Positions 28,924 through 39,373 of a DNA stretch of 64,000 nt are shown in pieces. Source of the DNA: Trinickia dinghuensis (GTDB lineage: Bacteria; Pseudomonadota; Gammaproteobacteria; Burkholderiales; Burkholderiaceae); NCBI RefSeq assembly GCF_003367175.1, contig NZ_QRGA01000014.1:124001-188000 (forward strand), in the 5' to 3' direction. A program made the translations under genes and the position numbers. Each line of letters starts with the position of its first letter. The first letter of the stretch is position 1. A model generated the notes under the pieces. It made no database searches. It had not been told where the DNA came from and saw only the letters and a list, made by a program, of their open reading frames with translations.

Positions 28924-29140
28924 GGAATCGTCTCCGGACTTGTTGCGATGTTGGATCGCCTGTTTGTCCGATCAAGATTACGAGTCATGTACAGTACTGT
29001 CAAGTTAATGTTCATCGATGTTCATTGACTAGCGCGCGCACGACCGAGCGAAAATTGGCATCATCCGATGCGATGGCGCAACGCTGGCGCCAGAATGACG
29101 CGCCGGCTGCCCGGCCAATCTGACGAAATAAAGGCTCGAC
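28924..29140. promoter_or_regulatory. Divergent promoter/operator region between the flavoenzyme and its TetR regulator
   Basis: A 217-bp region with a perfect 10-bp palindrome ACAGTACTGT (28991-29000) and a direct repeat ATGTTCAT (29008-29015 and 29018-29025). Both are plausible TetR operators. They lie 67-102 bp upstream of the flavoenzyme start. Confidence 0.5.
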
Positions 29141-29788
29141 TTGATAGAACACACGAACGCCGATGAGGCGCGCGGCTCGCCGGAACGATGGCTCGAGTGC
29201 GCCTATGAGTGTCTGCTCGAAGGAGGCGTCGAGTCGGTACGCATTCTCCCCCTTGCGAAAAAGCTCAATCTGTCGCGGACGAGCTTCTATTGGTTTTTCA
29301 AGGACCGGGAAGCCTTGCTGGACGCGCTGTTGAACCGATGGAAGTCAAAGAACACGGATAACTGGATCCGGCAAACCGAAGCCTACGCAGAGAGCGTCTG
29401 CGAGGCGGTGTTGAATGTGTTCGACTGCTGGTTCGACGATTCGATTTTCGACTCTCGCCATGAAGCGGCGATCCGGAGCTGGGCGCAGCAATCTCCGGCA
29501 ATTGCGGACGAAATCGCGGACGCCGACGCGAAGCGTATTGGGGCATTGACCAGGCTCTTCGAACGATTCGGCTACGAGCCGCTCACGGCCGACGTGCGGG
29601 CTCGCGCCATGTATCTCGTGCAGCTCGGCTATGTGTCGATGAAAACTCGGGAAGAGATGCCGGAGCGCATGATGCGCATTGCGGAGTACGTTGAAATCTT
29701 CACAGGGCGCCGAGCGAAGAATCGCGAACTGCAGCGTTTTTTTGCTCGCCGTGGCGTACCGGAATTTCAGTACTCACGGGTCGATTGA
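29141..29788 (+). CDS. TetR-family transcriptional regulator
   Basis: 215 residues. The N-terminal HTH is typical (LLEGGVESVRILPLAKKLN, then LSRTSFYWFFKDREALLDALL, about 27-66), and the C-terminal ligand domain is all-helical. The start is the TTG at 29141 with AAAGG about 7 nt upstream; no ATG comes before the HTH. It is divergent from the amine-demethylase-like flavoenzyme and probably represses it, with a small molecule as inducer. Confidence 0.88.
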   Translation: MIEHTNADEARGSPERWLECAYECLLEGGVESVRILPLAKKLNLSRTSFYWFFKDREALLDALLNRWKSKNTDNWIRQTEAYAESVCEAVLNVFDCWFDDSIFDSRHEAAIRSWAQQSPAIADEIADADAKRIGALTRLFERFGYEPLTADVRARAMYLVQLGYVSMKTREEMPERMMRIAEYVEIFTGRRAKNRELQRFFARRGVPEFQYSRVD

Positions 29789-29840
29789 GCACCATGGGCC
29801 ATGTCTGAGAGACACTGTTCGTAAGACGCCGCCCGCTATC

Positions 29841-29878
29841 GTGCTAGATTTTAGCTGGATCATGCTAGAATCTAGCAC
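29841..29878 (+). promoter_or_regulatory. Operator and leaderless-type promoter of the MNT/HEPN locus
   Basis: GTGCTAGATT (29841-29850) and AATCTAGCAC (29869-29878) form an inverted repeat, and the second half belongs to a 15-bp palindrome TGCTAGA-A-TCTAGCA (29863-29877). A -10-like TAGAAT (29866-29871) ends 7 nt before the ATG at 29879, so the mRNA may be leaderless. The MNT protein has an N-terminal winged helix and may bind here. Confidence 0.6.
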
Positions 29879-30472
29879 ATGACAAAGCTCGGCGACGCCC
29901 TCTTCTCCAGCGCGCAGCAACCCATCTTGGCATGCCTGTTCGGGCGGCCCGAACAATGGTTTCACGTCCAAGAGTTGATTCGACTGACCAACCTCGGCAG
30001 CGCCACCGTCCAACGCGAATTAAATCGTCTCGAAAAGGGCGGTCTCATCGAAACGCGACGCATCGCAAACCTCAAACAGGTGCGCGCCTACGAAGGCAGC
30101 CCCGTTTTCGATGAGCTGCGTCTCATTATTCTCAAGACCTTCGGGGTCGTTGAAATTCTCCGAGAAGCGCTATCGCAGCTGGCTTCCGACATCAGGCTCG
30201 CCTTTGTGTACGGATCGGTGGCTCAAGGCAGTGACCGCGCCAGCAGCGATATCGACGTCATGTTGATCAGTGAAACCCTCAGCTATGGGCAAATCATGGC
30301 CGCGCTCGGGCCGGCTGAAACGCAGCTAGGCCGCGCAGTACAGATTACCCAGTACACTCTCGATGAATTCCTGGAGCGAAAGCGCAAAAGCCATCCCTTC
30401 GTTGCGGAAGTGCTGCGGCAGCCGAAGCTGATGGTCATAGGTACAGAGGATGACATCGACGATATTGGATAA
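29879..30472 (+). CDS. Nucleotidyltransferase (MNT) antitoxin-like protein with N-terminal winged helix
   Basis: 197 residues. Residues 10-75 form a winged helix (VQELIRLTNLGSATVQRELNR). Residues 108-130 hold the minimal nucleotidyltransferase motif: Gly112-Ser113 and SDIDVM with Asp124 and Asp126. Such MNT proteins pair with HEPN toxins, which in the MntA/HepT type are inactivated by AMP addition. The operator palindrome at the start codon suggests autoregulation. The following HEPN frame overlaps its 3' end by 23 nt but is broken. Confidence 0.85.
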   Translation: MTKLGDALFSSAQQPILACLFGRPEQWFHVQELIRLTNLGSATVQRELNRLEKGGLIETRRIANLKQVRAYEGSPVFDELRLIILKTFGVVEILREALSQLASDIRLAFVYGSVAQGSDRASSDIDVMLISETLSYGQIMAALGPAETQLGRAVQITQYTLDEFLERKRKSHPFVAEVLRQPKLMVIGTEDDIDDIG

Positions 30473-30880
30473 CCTAGTACGCATTGGAAAACTGAAGCCT
30501 TCCCGCCGAACAGCAGCGAGTTTGAGCATTTGCTCGGCCTCGCCCGAACCTTGCTAGGGACGGTCACGACTAGCGGCACAATGGCGACGGAGAGCCAGTT
30601 CATCCTCGCTTACGATGCGGCTCACGCGGCGTCGCGCGCCGCTTTGCGCGCTCACGGATACCGATGCGACGATCGGTACCTCGTCTTTCAGTGTCTCGAA
30701 CACACCATCGGCTGGCCAACCGAAAAATGGCACGTGCTCGACAACTGTCACCGCAGGCGCAATGCGGCCGAATACGAAGGCAATATCGATCTTCCGGCGA
30801 GTCTGACTGCGGAGTTGGTTCGGCTCACGGCCGAACTCATCGACACGGTATCCGGACTCGAACATCTGCTGCCGCGTTGA
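30450..30880 (+). pseudogene. Frameshifted HEPN partner of the MNT gene
   Basis: Read from ATG 30450, the first frame gives MTSTILDNLVRIGKLK, matching the expected start of this family, but ends soon after. The remainder, EAFPPNSSEFEHLLGLART through CHRRRNAAEYEGN to the stop at 30880, lies in a different frame (same as the MNT frame). A single-base indel near 30495 would explain the break. The His/Arg-Asn-Glu-Tyr block is the HEPN active-site region of this subfamily. Either the toxin is dead, leaving an orphan antitoxin, or the base is a sequencing error. An alternative TTG start at 30530 would give a 116-residue shortened protein. Confidence 0.7.
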
Positions 30881-30924
30881 CCGCAAGTCGAGCTATCAAG
30901 TTGTGCACAATTGAAATGCCGATC

Positions 30925-31422
30925 TCACGGTAGCCATTTCCGCAACGCTTCCCACGCCCTTAATTTCTCGGCATAAGTCACGGCCGCATAGGCAGGACTA
31001 CTCGACGGTAGCTTAACGAGGTCCAGCGATAGCCGGCTTTCCGCCAACGCCTGCATCCCGATCTTCGCCGCCGTTCCGCCGTTGAACGCAACCGCCGCAA
31101 GATTCGGCAACGCGGCCACGAGCGCGGCGAGATCATTCGTCGCATGATCGCGAATGCGGCTATCGAGGCTGCCTTCCCTTTTCGCCTCCGCGATCACATC
31201 CCACAGCCCCACGCGATGATCGAGCAGCGCCTGCAGCCGCGCCTCGTACTCCATGCTCGGCAGCGCTACGCCAACCACGTCCCCGATCAAATGCCAGAAC
31301 CGATTTTGCGGATGCGCGTAATACCGGCTTTGTGCGAGCGACGCCTCGCCGGGCAAACTGCCGAGCACGAGAACACGAACGCCCTCGTTCACGACGGGCG
31401 CAAACGAACGCTTGAACGTCAC
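30925..31422 (-). CDS. DNA-deoxyinosine glycosylase (uracil-DNA glycosylase family 6, HDG type)
   Basis: 165 residues from GTG 31422, which overlaps the ubiC stop (GTGA). Motif 1 is [23 protein letters not shown] (21-43, shown in part: GSLPG with Asn40), and the second motif is KLPSSSPAY near the C-terminus. Both fit family 6 hypoxanthine/uracil glycosylases. It removes deaminated bases from DNA. A longer frame to 31635 lies inside ubiC and is arginine-rich shadow. Third gene of the htpG-ubiC-hdg overlapping operon. Confidence 0.82.
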   Translation of the reverse strand: MTFKRSFAPVVNEGVRVLVLGSLPGEASLAQSRYYAHPQNRFWHLIGDVVGVALPSMEYEARLQALLDHRVGLWDVIAEAKREGSLDSRIRDHATNDLAALVAALPNLAAVAFNGGTAAKIGMQALAESRLSLDLVKLPSSSPAYAAVTYAEKLRAWEALRKWLP

Positions 31423-32161
31423 GACGATGACGACGACGAGGGCGACCGTGCCGAACGCGGCTCGAGCGGCGCGCGCTCCGTCGCACGCCCGGGCCCATGC
31501 CCGGCATGCGAAGGCCGCGCGGGACGGCCGCCCCGGTCGTGAGGAAGATGAAGATATTGAACGGAGGGAGCGCCGCCCCGCTCCTCGGCCCCGCGCACCG
31601 CGGCAAGATGCGCCCACAACGCGGGCAGCATGCACTCGGTCACCATGAGCGGCGCACCGTGCCGCACGAACACCGACCGGCGCGCAAGCAGCGCATGCGG
31701 TGCATGCCCTGCAATCTGGCGCCGCGCGAGCACCGCGAGCGGATGCCGCGGCCCAAGACGGGTACTGACGAGCACCGAGCGCGCGACGGTGCTGTCGGCA
31801 TACAGCAACTCGGCGAGCGGCCGCGTCTTGAGCCGCCGCATCGCCTGCCAGACGCTTCGGCTCGCCGCGAGCGGCGCGATGCTATGCGCGGCGACGAACG
31901 GCACGCCGTCCACCTCGAGGACGACCTCCCGCACCCACACGCGCATGCGCGGCGCCACGCGCAACGCGGCGCACTCGTCGGGCCACGCGCAATCGACAGC
32001 CTCGCGCGTCACGCGTACCCGCACATCGCCCAGCGCACGTAAATGCGCCGTCAGCGAACCGCCGCGCGTCAGCCAGTCCTGCTGATCGAACGTCGACACG
32101 GGCCTTTGAACCGCGCGCCAAGCGCGGCTCGCGGCGTCGTAACGAAGACGCGCGGCGCGCA

Positions 32162-32162
<1 letters not shown>
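31419..32162 (-). CDS. ubiC: Chorismate lyase (chorismate-pyruvate lyase)
   Basis: 247 residues from ATG 32162. Key features of the family are [16 protein letters not shown] (Arg78) and TECMLPALW (Glu177). It converts chorismate to 4-hydroxybenzoate, the first committed step of ubiquinone synthesis. Homologues are usually 165-205 residues; here a Gly/Pro/Arg-rich tail of about 50 residues ends in six serines encoded by a trinucleotide run. Its ATG overlaps the htpG TGA by one base and its stop overlaps the glycosylase GTG. Confidence 0.9.
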
Positions 32163-34054
<1,892 letters not shown>

Positions 34055-34173
34055 GGTCTCGAGTTCCTTTGCGTACGGTTACGGTTCGTAGAGATGAAGA
34101 TGACGGATAAGCGACATCGGCGATGCGCGCGCCTGCCTCGGCCTGGGCGGACGGCGCAGCGCTCGGCGGTCCC

Positions 34174-35640
34174 TCAAATGGGGACGCCCGCCGGGCCTTT
34201 CAAGGGCCGCGCGAAGCGGTGCTGCGCTTCGATGTAATCGGCCAGAAAGCCGGGTAGCGCGGGATCGCCGCAGTTCGCGACGTTGAAGCGCATCCAAGTG
34301 GTGGGCGATTGATGCGGAGAAAACAAACTGCCCGGCGCGAGCAAGAATCCGGCCTCCTGCCCCGCCGCGGCGAACGCATCGGCGTCGACGCCGGCATCGG
34401 CCCAGAGGAACATGCCGGAAGCCGGCATCGAAAACAGCGAAAATCCCGCTTGTTCGAGCATGCGCGCGGCCTGGTCGCGCACGCCGTCAAGCCGCGCGCG
34501 CAACCGCTCGACGTACCGCCGGTAATGGCCCTCGGTCAAAATCTTGTAGAGCAGGCGCTCGTTGAGTTCGGGCGTGGCCATGCCGATCAGCACCTTCTGA
34601 TCGGCGATCGCCTGTGCCACCTCGGGTGCGCACGCCACGAACCCGACGCGCAGATTCCCGGTGAGCGTCTTCGAGAAACTGCCCAGGTAGATCACGCGCC
34701 CGAGCTGATCGAGCGTCGCGAGCCGCGTGACCGGGTGGCTCGGCGGACACAGATCGCAATAAATGTCGTCTTCCACCACGACGAAATCGTACTCCTCGGC
34801 CAAGCGCAGAATGCGAAAGGCCTGCGCGGGCGAGAGCGAGGTGCCCGTCGGGTTCTGCAGAACCGAGTTGATCACGAGCATTTTCGGCCGCCACGTCTTG
34901 ACCAGCTCTTCGAGCGCATCGAGGTCGGGCCCGGCAGGCGTGTAAGGCATGCCGACGAGCCGCGCGCCCTGCGCGGCGAACCGGCCGAACATCTGGAACC
35001 AGGCGGGATCGCCCACTATCACGGCATCGCCGGCCTGCACATACAGGCGCGCGATGAGATCGATCGCCTGCGTGATCCCGGAAGTGAGCACGATCTGCTC
35101 GGGCGAGGCGCCGATCTCCAATTCCTCGAGCCGCGTCTGCAATTGCTGCCGCAGCGGCAAAAAACCTTGAGCCGTTCCGGCGCCGAGCCACTGCCCACCG
35201 CTTTGCCGCGCCAGCGTGCGCAGGGCGGACACCATCAGTTCGCCGTCGAGCCAGGCGTTCGGCAGATAGCCGAGACCGGGCCCTTTTTCCGGCGCGCCCG
35301 TGTTCAGGGTATTGCGCACGAGCCAGACGACATCGATCGGGCGCTGGGCCGCGGCAGCCGGCGCCGTGCTCGGCTGCGCCCCGCCCCGCTCGCGGACATA
35401 AAACCCTGAGCCGCGGCGCGATTCGAGATAACCCTGCGCGACGAGCCGCTCGTAAGCCTCGACGACGGTGAAGCGCGACACGCCCTTGTCCTGTGCCAGC
35501 TTACGGATCGACGGCATGCGCATGCCGGACCGAAACACGCGCTCCTCGATGCGGCGCCGTGCCCACTGCACGAGCTGCTCGACGAGCGTGAGCGACGAAG
35601 CGCCGTGCGGCGCGGGAATTTGATCGAGGGCGGTGGACAT
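34174..35640 (-). CDS. MocR-type regulator (GntR winged helix fused to aminotransferase-like domain)
   Basis: 488 residues from ATG 35640. Residues 15-80 form a GntR HTH (MPSIRKLAQDKGVSRFTVVEAYERL), followed by a class I aminotransferase fold with IYLGSFSKTL, where the Lys binds PLP. Family members (PdxR, GabR, TauR) sense amino compounds or PLP. No aminotransferase targets are directly divergent; the VOC protein, DMT transporter and a stand-alone aminotransferase lie in the other direction from 35799 and may be targets. Confidence 0.88.
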   Translation of the reverse strand: MSTALDQIPAPHGASSLTLVEQLVQWARRRIEERVFRSGMRMPSIRKLAQDKGVSRFTVVEAYERLVAQGYLESRRGSGFYVRERGGAQPSTAPAAAAQRPIDVVWLVRNTLNTGAPEKGPGLGYLPNAWLDGELMVSALRTLARQSGGQWLGAGTAQGFLPLRQQLQTRLEELEIGASPEQIVLTSGITQAIDLIARLYVQAGDAVIVGDPAWFQMFGRFAAQGARLVGMPYTPAGPDLDALEELVKTWRPKMLVINSVLQNPTGTSLSPAQAFRILRLAEEYDFVVVEDDIYCDLCPPSHPVTRLATLDQLGRVIYLGSFSKTLTGNLRVGFVACAPEVAQAIADQKVLIGMATPELNERLLYKILTEGHYRRYVERLRARLDGVRDQAARMLEQAGFSLFSMPASGMFLWADAGVDADAFAAAGQEAGFLLAPGSLFSPHQSPTTWMRFNVANCGDPALPGFLADYIEAQHRFARPLKGPAGVPI

Positions 35641-35798
35641 GACGGCGACGAACTGTACCGAGAAGTATCGCGTCGATTGTACCGTTACTGTGCCGGCCAT
35701 GCCGATTAAAGTGATTGCTCGTTCCAATCGATCGGAGCCGCTCGGGTGTTTGGAACTAACGCCCCGGCGACGCTATCCGTGCAACGTCCTTCATACCA

Positions 35799-36497
35799 AT
35801 GAAAAACGCCTCCGCGCTCGAACTCGACCACCTCGTCGTGGCCGCCCGCAGCCTCGAAGAAGGCGCCGGCTTCATCGCCGATACCCTCGGCGTCGAACCG
35901 ACGGCCGGCGGCGTCCACGCCGCCATGGGCACGCATAATCGGCTGCTCGGCCTCTGGGGCGGCGCTTATCTCGAGGTCATCGCGATCGACCCGTCCGCCG
36001 AATGCGAGCGCGCGGGCGACACGGACGCCCGCCCCCGCTGGTTCGCGCTCGACGACGCGGCGATGCGCGCGCGGCTCGAGCGCGGCCCCTACCTGGCGCA
36101 CTGGGTTGCGCGCGTGCCGCGGCCCAAGGATCTCGGCCGCTGGCAAGCCCAGTATCCGGCGCGCATCGCGAGCGTCATGCCGATGGCGCGCGGCGACCTG
36201 ACCTGGCGGCTGACGGTGCCCCCGGACGGCGCCTTCCCGAGCTGGCAAGGCGCCGGCGACGGCATCGTGCCGACGTTGATCCAGTGGGACACCGTCGCGC
36301 ACCCCAGTGCGCGGCTGCCGCAAACCGGCCTCGCGCTCAAATCGCTCAAAGCGCGTCACCCGCGCGCGGACGAGGTGCGCGCCCAGCTCGAATGGCTCGG
36401 CGCGGCCCACCTGATCGAATGGGAGAGCGCCGGCGACGGCATCGCGGCGCTCACGGCCGAAATCGAAACACCGGCCGGCGTGCGCACGCTCGCGTAA
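35799..36497 (+). CDS. VOC-family (glyoxalase-like) protein
   Basis: 232 residues with LDHLVVAARSLEEGAGFIADTLGVEP and GTHNRLLGLWGGAYLEVIAID, the start and second strand of a glyoxalase-like domain; His11 and Glu60 are plausible metal ligands. The family includes ring-opening dioxygenases and lyases, but the substrate is unknown. It opens a possible operon with the DMT exporter (34 bp downstream) and is divergent from the MocR-type regulator. Confidence 0.8.
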   Translation: MKNASALELDHLVVAARSLEEGAGFIADTLGVEPTAGGVHAAMGTHNRLLGLWGGAYLEVIAIDPSAECERAGDTDARPRWFALDDAAMRARLERGPYLAHWVARVPRPKDLGRWQAQYPARIASVMPMARGDLTWRLTVPPDGAFPSWQGAGDGIVPTLIQWDTVAHPSARLPQTGLALKSLKARHPRADEVRAQLEWLGAAHLIEWESAGDGIAALTAEIETPAGVRTLA

Positions 36498-36531
36498 GCC
36501 GTAGGCCCCCCGCCCCCAGGAGAGTTTTTCA

Positions 36532-37464
36532 ATGATGAAGTCGCATGAAACGCAGGGCATGCTGCTCGGGCTCGTCGGCGTGATCATCTTCAGCCTGACG
36601 CTGCCGATGACGCACGTCGTCGTGCAGGAGTTCAACCCGGTGCTCAACGGCTTGGGCCGGGCGCTCGCGGCTTCGGTCCCCGCCGCGGCCCTGCTCGCCT
36701 GGCGCCGCGAGCGCCGGCCCACCCGCGCCCAGGTCAAGCAGCTGGCCGTGACGGCGCTCGGCGTCATCATCGCGTTTCCGGTCTTTTCGGCCTGGGCCAT
36801 GAAGACGGTGCCCGCCTCCCACGGCGCGCTCGTGAACGGCCTGCAGCCTCTGTTCGTCGCCATCTACGCGGCCTGGCTCGCGCACGAACGTCCGTCGCCC
36901 GCGTTTTGGGCAAGCGCGGCCGTCGGCAGCGCCCTCGTCATCGGCTATGCCTTGCACGCCGGAGGCGGCGCGCTCCAAGCGGGCGATCTGTTCATGCTCG
37001 CGGCGGTCGCCGTCGGCGCGCTCGGCTATGCCGAGGGTGCACGCGTCGCGAGGGAGCTCGGGGGCTGGCAGACGATCTGCTGGGCGCTCGTCCTCGCCGC
37101 TCCGGTGCTCGTCGTGCCCGTCGCCTGGCTCGGCTGGCACCAGCATCTGGCGCATCCGGCGCCGTTTGCGCCGCGTACCTGGCTCGCGTTCGGCTACGTC
37201 ACGCTGTTCTCGCAATTCATAGGATTTTTCGCCTGGTACGCGGGGCTGGCGAAAGGTGGAATCGCACGAGTGGGACAAGTTCAGCTATTACAGATATTCT
37301 TCACGATCGCATTCGCCTCGTTGTTTTTCGGCGAAACGGTCGCGCCATCGACATGGCTGTTCGCCGCGGCCGTCATCGCCACCGTGATGCTCGGCCGCAA
37401 GGCGGCCGTCCGGATGGGTACGACACCAACACAGGCACCCGCAACGGGACGACTCGCGCGATAA
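36532..37464 (+). CDS. EamA/DMT-family transporter
   Basis: 310 residues with ten hydrophobic helices in two EamA repeats (about 10-140 and 150-290). AGGAGAG lies 9 nt before the ATG. Family members export amino acids or metabolites. The downstream aminotransferase, RidA and PhzF genes suggest the cargo is an amino acid or its derivative; that is inference. Confidence 0.88.
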   Translation: MMKSHETQGMLLGLVGVIIFSLTLPMTHVVVQEFNPVLNGLGRALAASVPAAALLAWRRERRPTRAQVKQLAVTALGVIIAFPVFSAWAMKTVPASHGALVNGLQPLFVAIYAAWLAHERPSPAFWASAAVGSALVIGYALHAGGGALQAGDLFMLAAVAVGALGYAEGARVARELGGWQTICWALVLAAPVLVVPVAWLGWHQHLAHPAPFAPRTWLAFGYVTLFSQFIGFFAWYAGLAKGGIARVGQVQLLQIFFTIAFASLFFGETVAPSTWLFAAAVIATVMLGRKAAVRMGTTPTQAPATGRLAR

Positions 37465-37553
37465 TCGCGCTTCTCGTCTCGAAACATTACCCGTGTTTCG
37501 GTATCGACGACGGAACCCAACTCAACCACCATCGAGGACTAAGGAGACGTTTC

Positions 37554-38750
37554 ATGGATCACAGCGATCTGCCGCATACGAACTGGCGCATTTCCGAGCG
37601 CGCACGCAAACTCACGAGCTCAGCCATCCGCGAGATCCTGAAAGTCACCGAACGGCCCGAAGTCATCTCGTTCGCGGGCGGCCTGCCCTCGCCGGTGACG
37701 TTCCCGATCGAGCGCCTGCGCGAAGCCTGCGATCGCGTGACGCGCGACGCTCCGTCCGCAGCCTTCCAATACAGCGCGACCGAAGGCTACATGCCGCTGC
37801 GCGAATGGGTGGCCGCGCGCTTTTCGAAGAACGGCGTCACGATCCGCCCGAGCCAGGTGCTCATCGTCACGGGCTCGCAGCAAGCGCTCGACTTGCTCGG
37901 CAAGGTCCTGATCGACCCGGCGAGCCCCGTGCTCGTGGAAACGCCGACCTACCTCGGCGCGCTGCAATCGTTCTCGATGTACGAGCCGCGCTACGTGCAG
38001 GTGCCGACCGACGAGCACGGCCTGATCCCCGAGGGGCTCACGCCTGCGCTGACCGAAGACGCGCGGCTGCTGTACGCGCAGCCGAACTTCCAGAACCCGA
38101 CCGGACGCCGCCTGCCGCTCGAGCGCCGCCGCGCGCTGGCCGAGTTCGCGCGCACGAGCCCGTTCCCCGTGATCGAAGACGATCCGTACGGTGCGCTCGA
38201 CTACGCCGGCGATCCGCTGCCGACGCTGCTGTCGATGGCGCCCGATCACATCGTGCACTGCGGCTCGTTCTCGAAGGTGCTCGCGCCGGGTCTGCGCCTA
38301 GGCTACATCATCGCCCCCGAGGAGCTGCACTTCAAATTCGTGCAGGCGAAGCAAGCCACCGATCTGCATACGCCCAGCTTCACGCAGCGTATCGTGCACG
38401 AAGTGGTCAAGGACGGCTTCCTCGACGAGCACATCCCGACGATCCGGGCCCTGTATCGCGATCAGTGCGAGGCCATGCTGTCGGCGCTCGAGCGCCACAT
38501 GCCCGAAGGCGTGACGTGGAACCGCCCCGAAGGCGGCATGTTCGTCTGGGCAAGCCTGCCCAAGCACATCGACACGATGAAGCTGCTCGAAGCGGCCATT
38601 GCCGAAAACGTCGCGTTCGTTCCGGGCGCCCCGTTCTACGCGAACGATGCCGACCAGAGCGCGCTGCGCCTGTCGTTCGTCACCGTGCCGCCCGCGCGCA
38701 TCGACGAAGGCGTTGCGCGCTTGGCCAAGCTGATCCGCGAGCGCCTGTAA
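37554..38750 (+). CDS. PLP-dependent aminotransferase (2-aminoadipate / LysN-like class I)
   Basis: 398 residues from ATG 37554 with AAGGAGA 6 nt before it; the longer frame to 36906 overlaps the transporter gene. A class I fold is shown by VTGSQQALDLLGK, NPTGRRLP and SFSKVLAPGLRLGY (PLP Lys241). Sequence resembles aminoadipate/aromatic aminotransferases without an HTH domain. It would move an amino group to 2-oxoglutarate. RidA, which destroys reactive enamine by-products of PLP enzymes, lies next. Confidence 0.9.
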   Translation: MDHSDLPHTNWRISERARKLTSSAIREILKVTERPEVISFAGGLPSPVTFPIERLREACDRVTRDAPSAAFQYSATEGYMPLREWVAARFSKNGVTIRPSQVLIVTGSQQALDLLGKVLIDPASPVLVETPTYLGALQSFSMYEPRYVQVPTDEHGLIPEGLTPALTEDARLLYAQPNFQNPTGRRLPLERRRALAEFARTSPFPVIEDDPYGALDYAGDPLPTLLSMAPDHIVHCGSFSKVLAPGLRLGYIIAPEELHFKFVQAKQATDLHTPSFTQRIVHEVVKDGFLDEHIPTIRALYRDQCEAMLSALERHMPEGVTWNRPEGGMFVWASLPKHIDTMKLLEAAIAENVAFVPGAPFYANDADQSALRLSFVTVPPARIDEGVARLAKLIRERL

Positions 38751-38873
38751 CCGCTTGCCGCCCGCCGCGTGCCCGGCCCACTCACGGGCCATGGCACGCG
38801 GCGGGGCTGCGGCTCGCGGCATGGGCCACCGATTCTTTCAACCGCATCCCTTTCCCACGTTCAAGGAACCGTC

Positions 38874-39338
38874 ATGGCAAATCACAACGTTTACGACCAG
38901 CTCAAGGCAATGGGCATCGAGCTGCCCGCCACCGGCGCGCCGGCCGCGGCCTACGTCATGGCCGCGCAGACGGGCAACACCGTCTTCCTGTCGGGCCATA
39001 TCGCGAAGAAGGACGGCAAGCCGTGGGCCGGCAAGCTCGGCGCGAACATGACCACCGAGGAAGGCAAGGCCGCCGCCCGCTCGATTGCCATCGACCTGCT
39101 CGCCACGCTGCACGCGCATACGGGCGACCTGAACCGCGTCAAGCGCATCGTCAAGGTGATGAGCCTCGTGAATTCGACGCTCGAGTTCACCGAGCAGCAT
39201 CTCGTGACGAACGGCGCATCGGAGCTGTTCGGGGAAGTCTTCGGCGATGCCGGCAAGCATGCGCGCTCCGCATTCGGTGTCGCACAAATTCCGCTTGGCG
39301 CGTGCGTCGAGATCGAGCTGATCGCCGAAGTCGCTTAA
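38874..39338 (+). CDS. RidA/YjgF-family protein
   Basis: 154 residues from ATG 38874 (AAGGAA upstream); the frame to 38769 is non-conserved. The fold is shown by NTVFLSGHIAKKDGK, GDLNRVKRIVKVM and GACVEIELIAEVA. The usual RidA active-site Arg before the C-terminal Glu is not obvious (FGVAQIPLGACVEIELIA), so it may be a RidA-like homologue with altered activity. It lies between the aminotransferase and PhzF genes. Confidence 0.85.
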   Translation: MANHNVYDQLKAMGIELPATGAPAAAYVMAAQTGNTVFLSGHIAKKDGKPWAGKLGANMTTEEGKAAARSIAIDLLATLHAHTGDLNRVKRIVKVMSLVNSTLEFTEQHLVTNGASELFGEVFGDAGKHARSAFGVAQIPLGACVEIELIAEVA

Positions 39339-39373
39339 CTTTTCAACTTCCACCCAAGCACAGGAACGTGTCG

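Noticed and set aside
37493-39373. Apparent 923-residue fusion ending in PhzF
   Set aside because: The N-terminal part is an out-of-frame reading of the aminotransferase and RidA-like genes.
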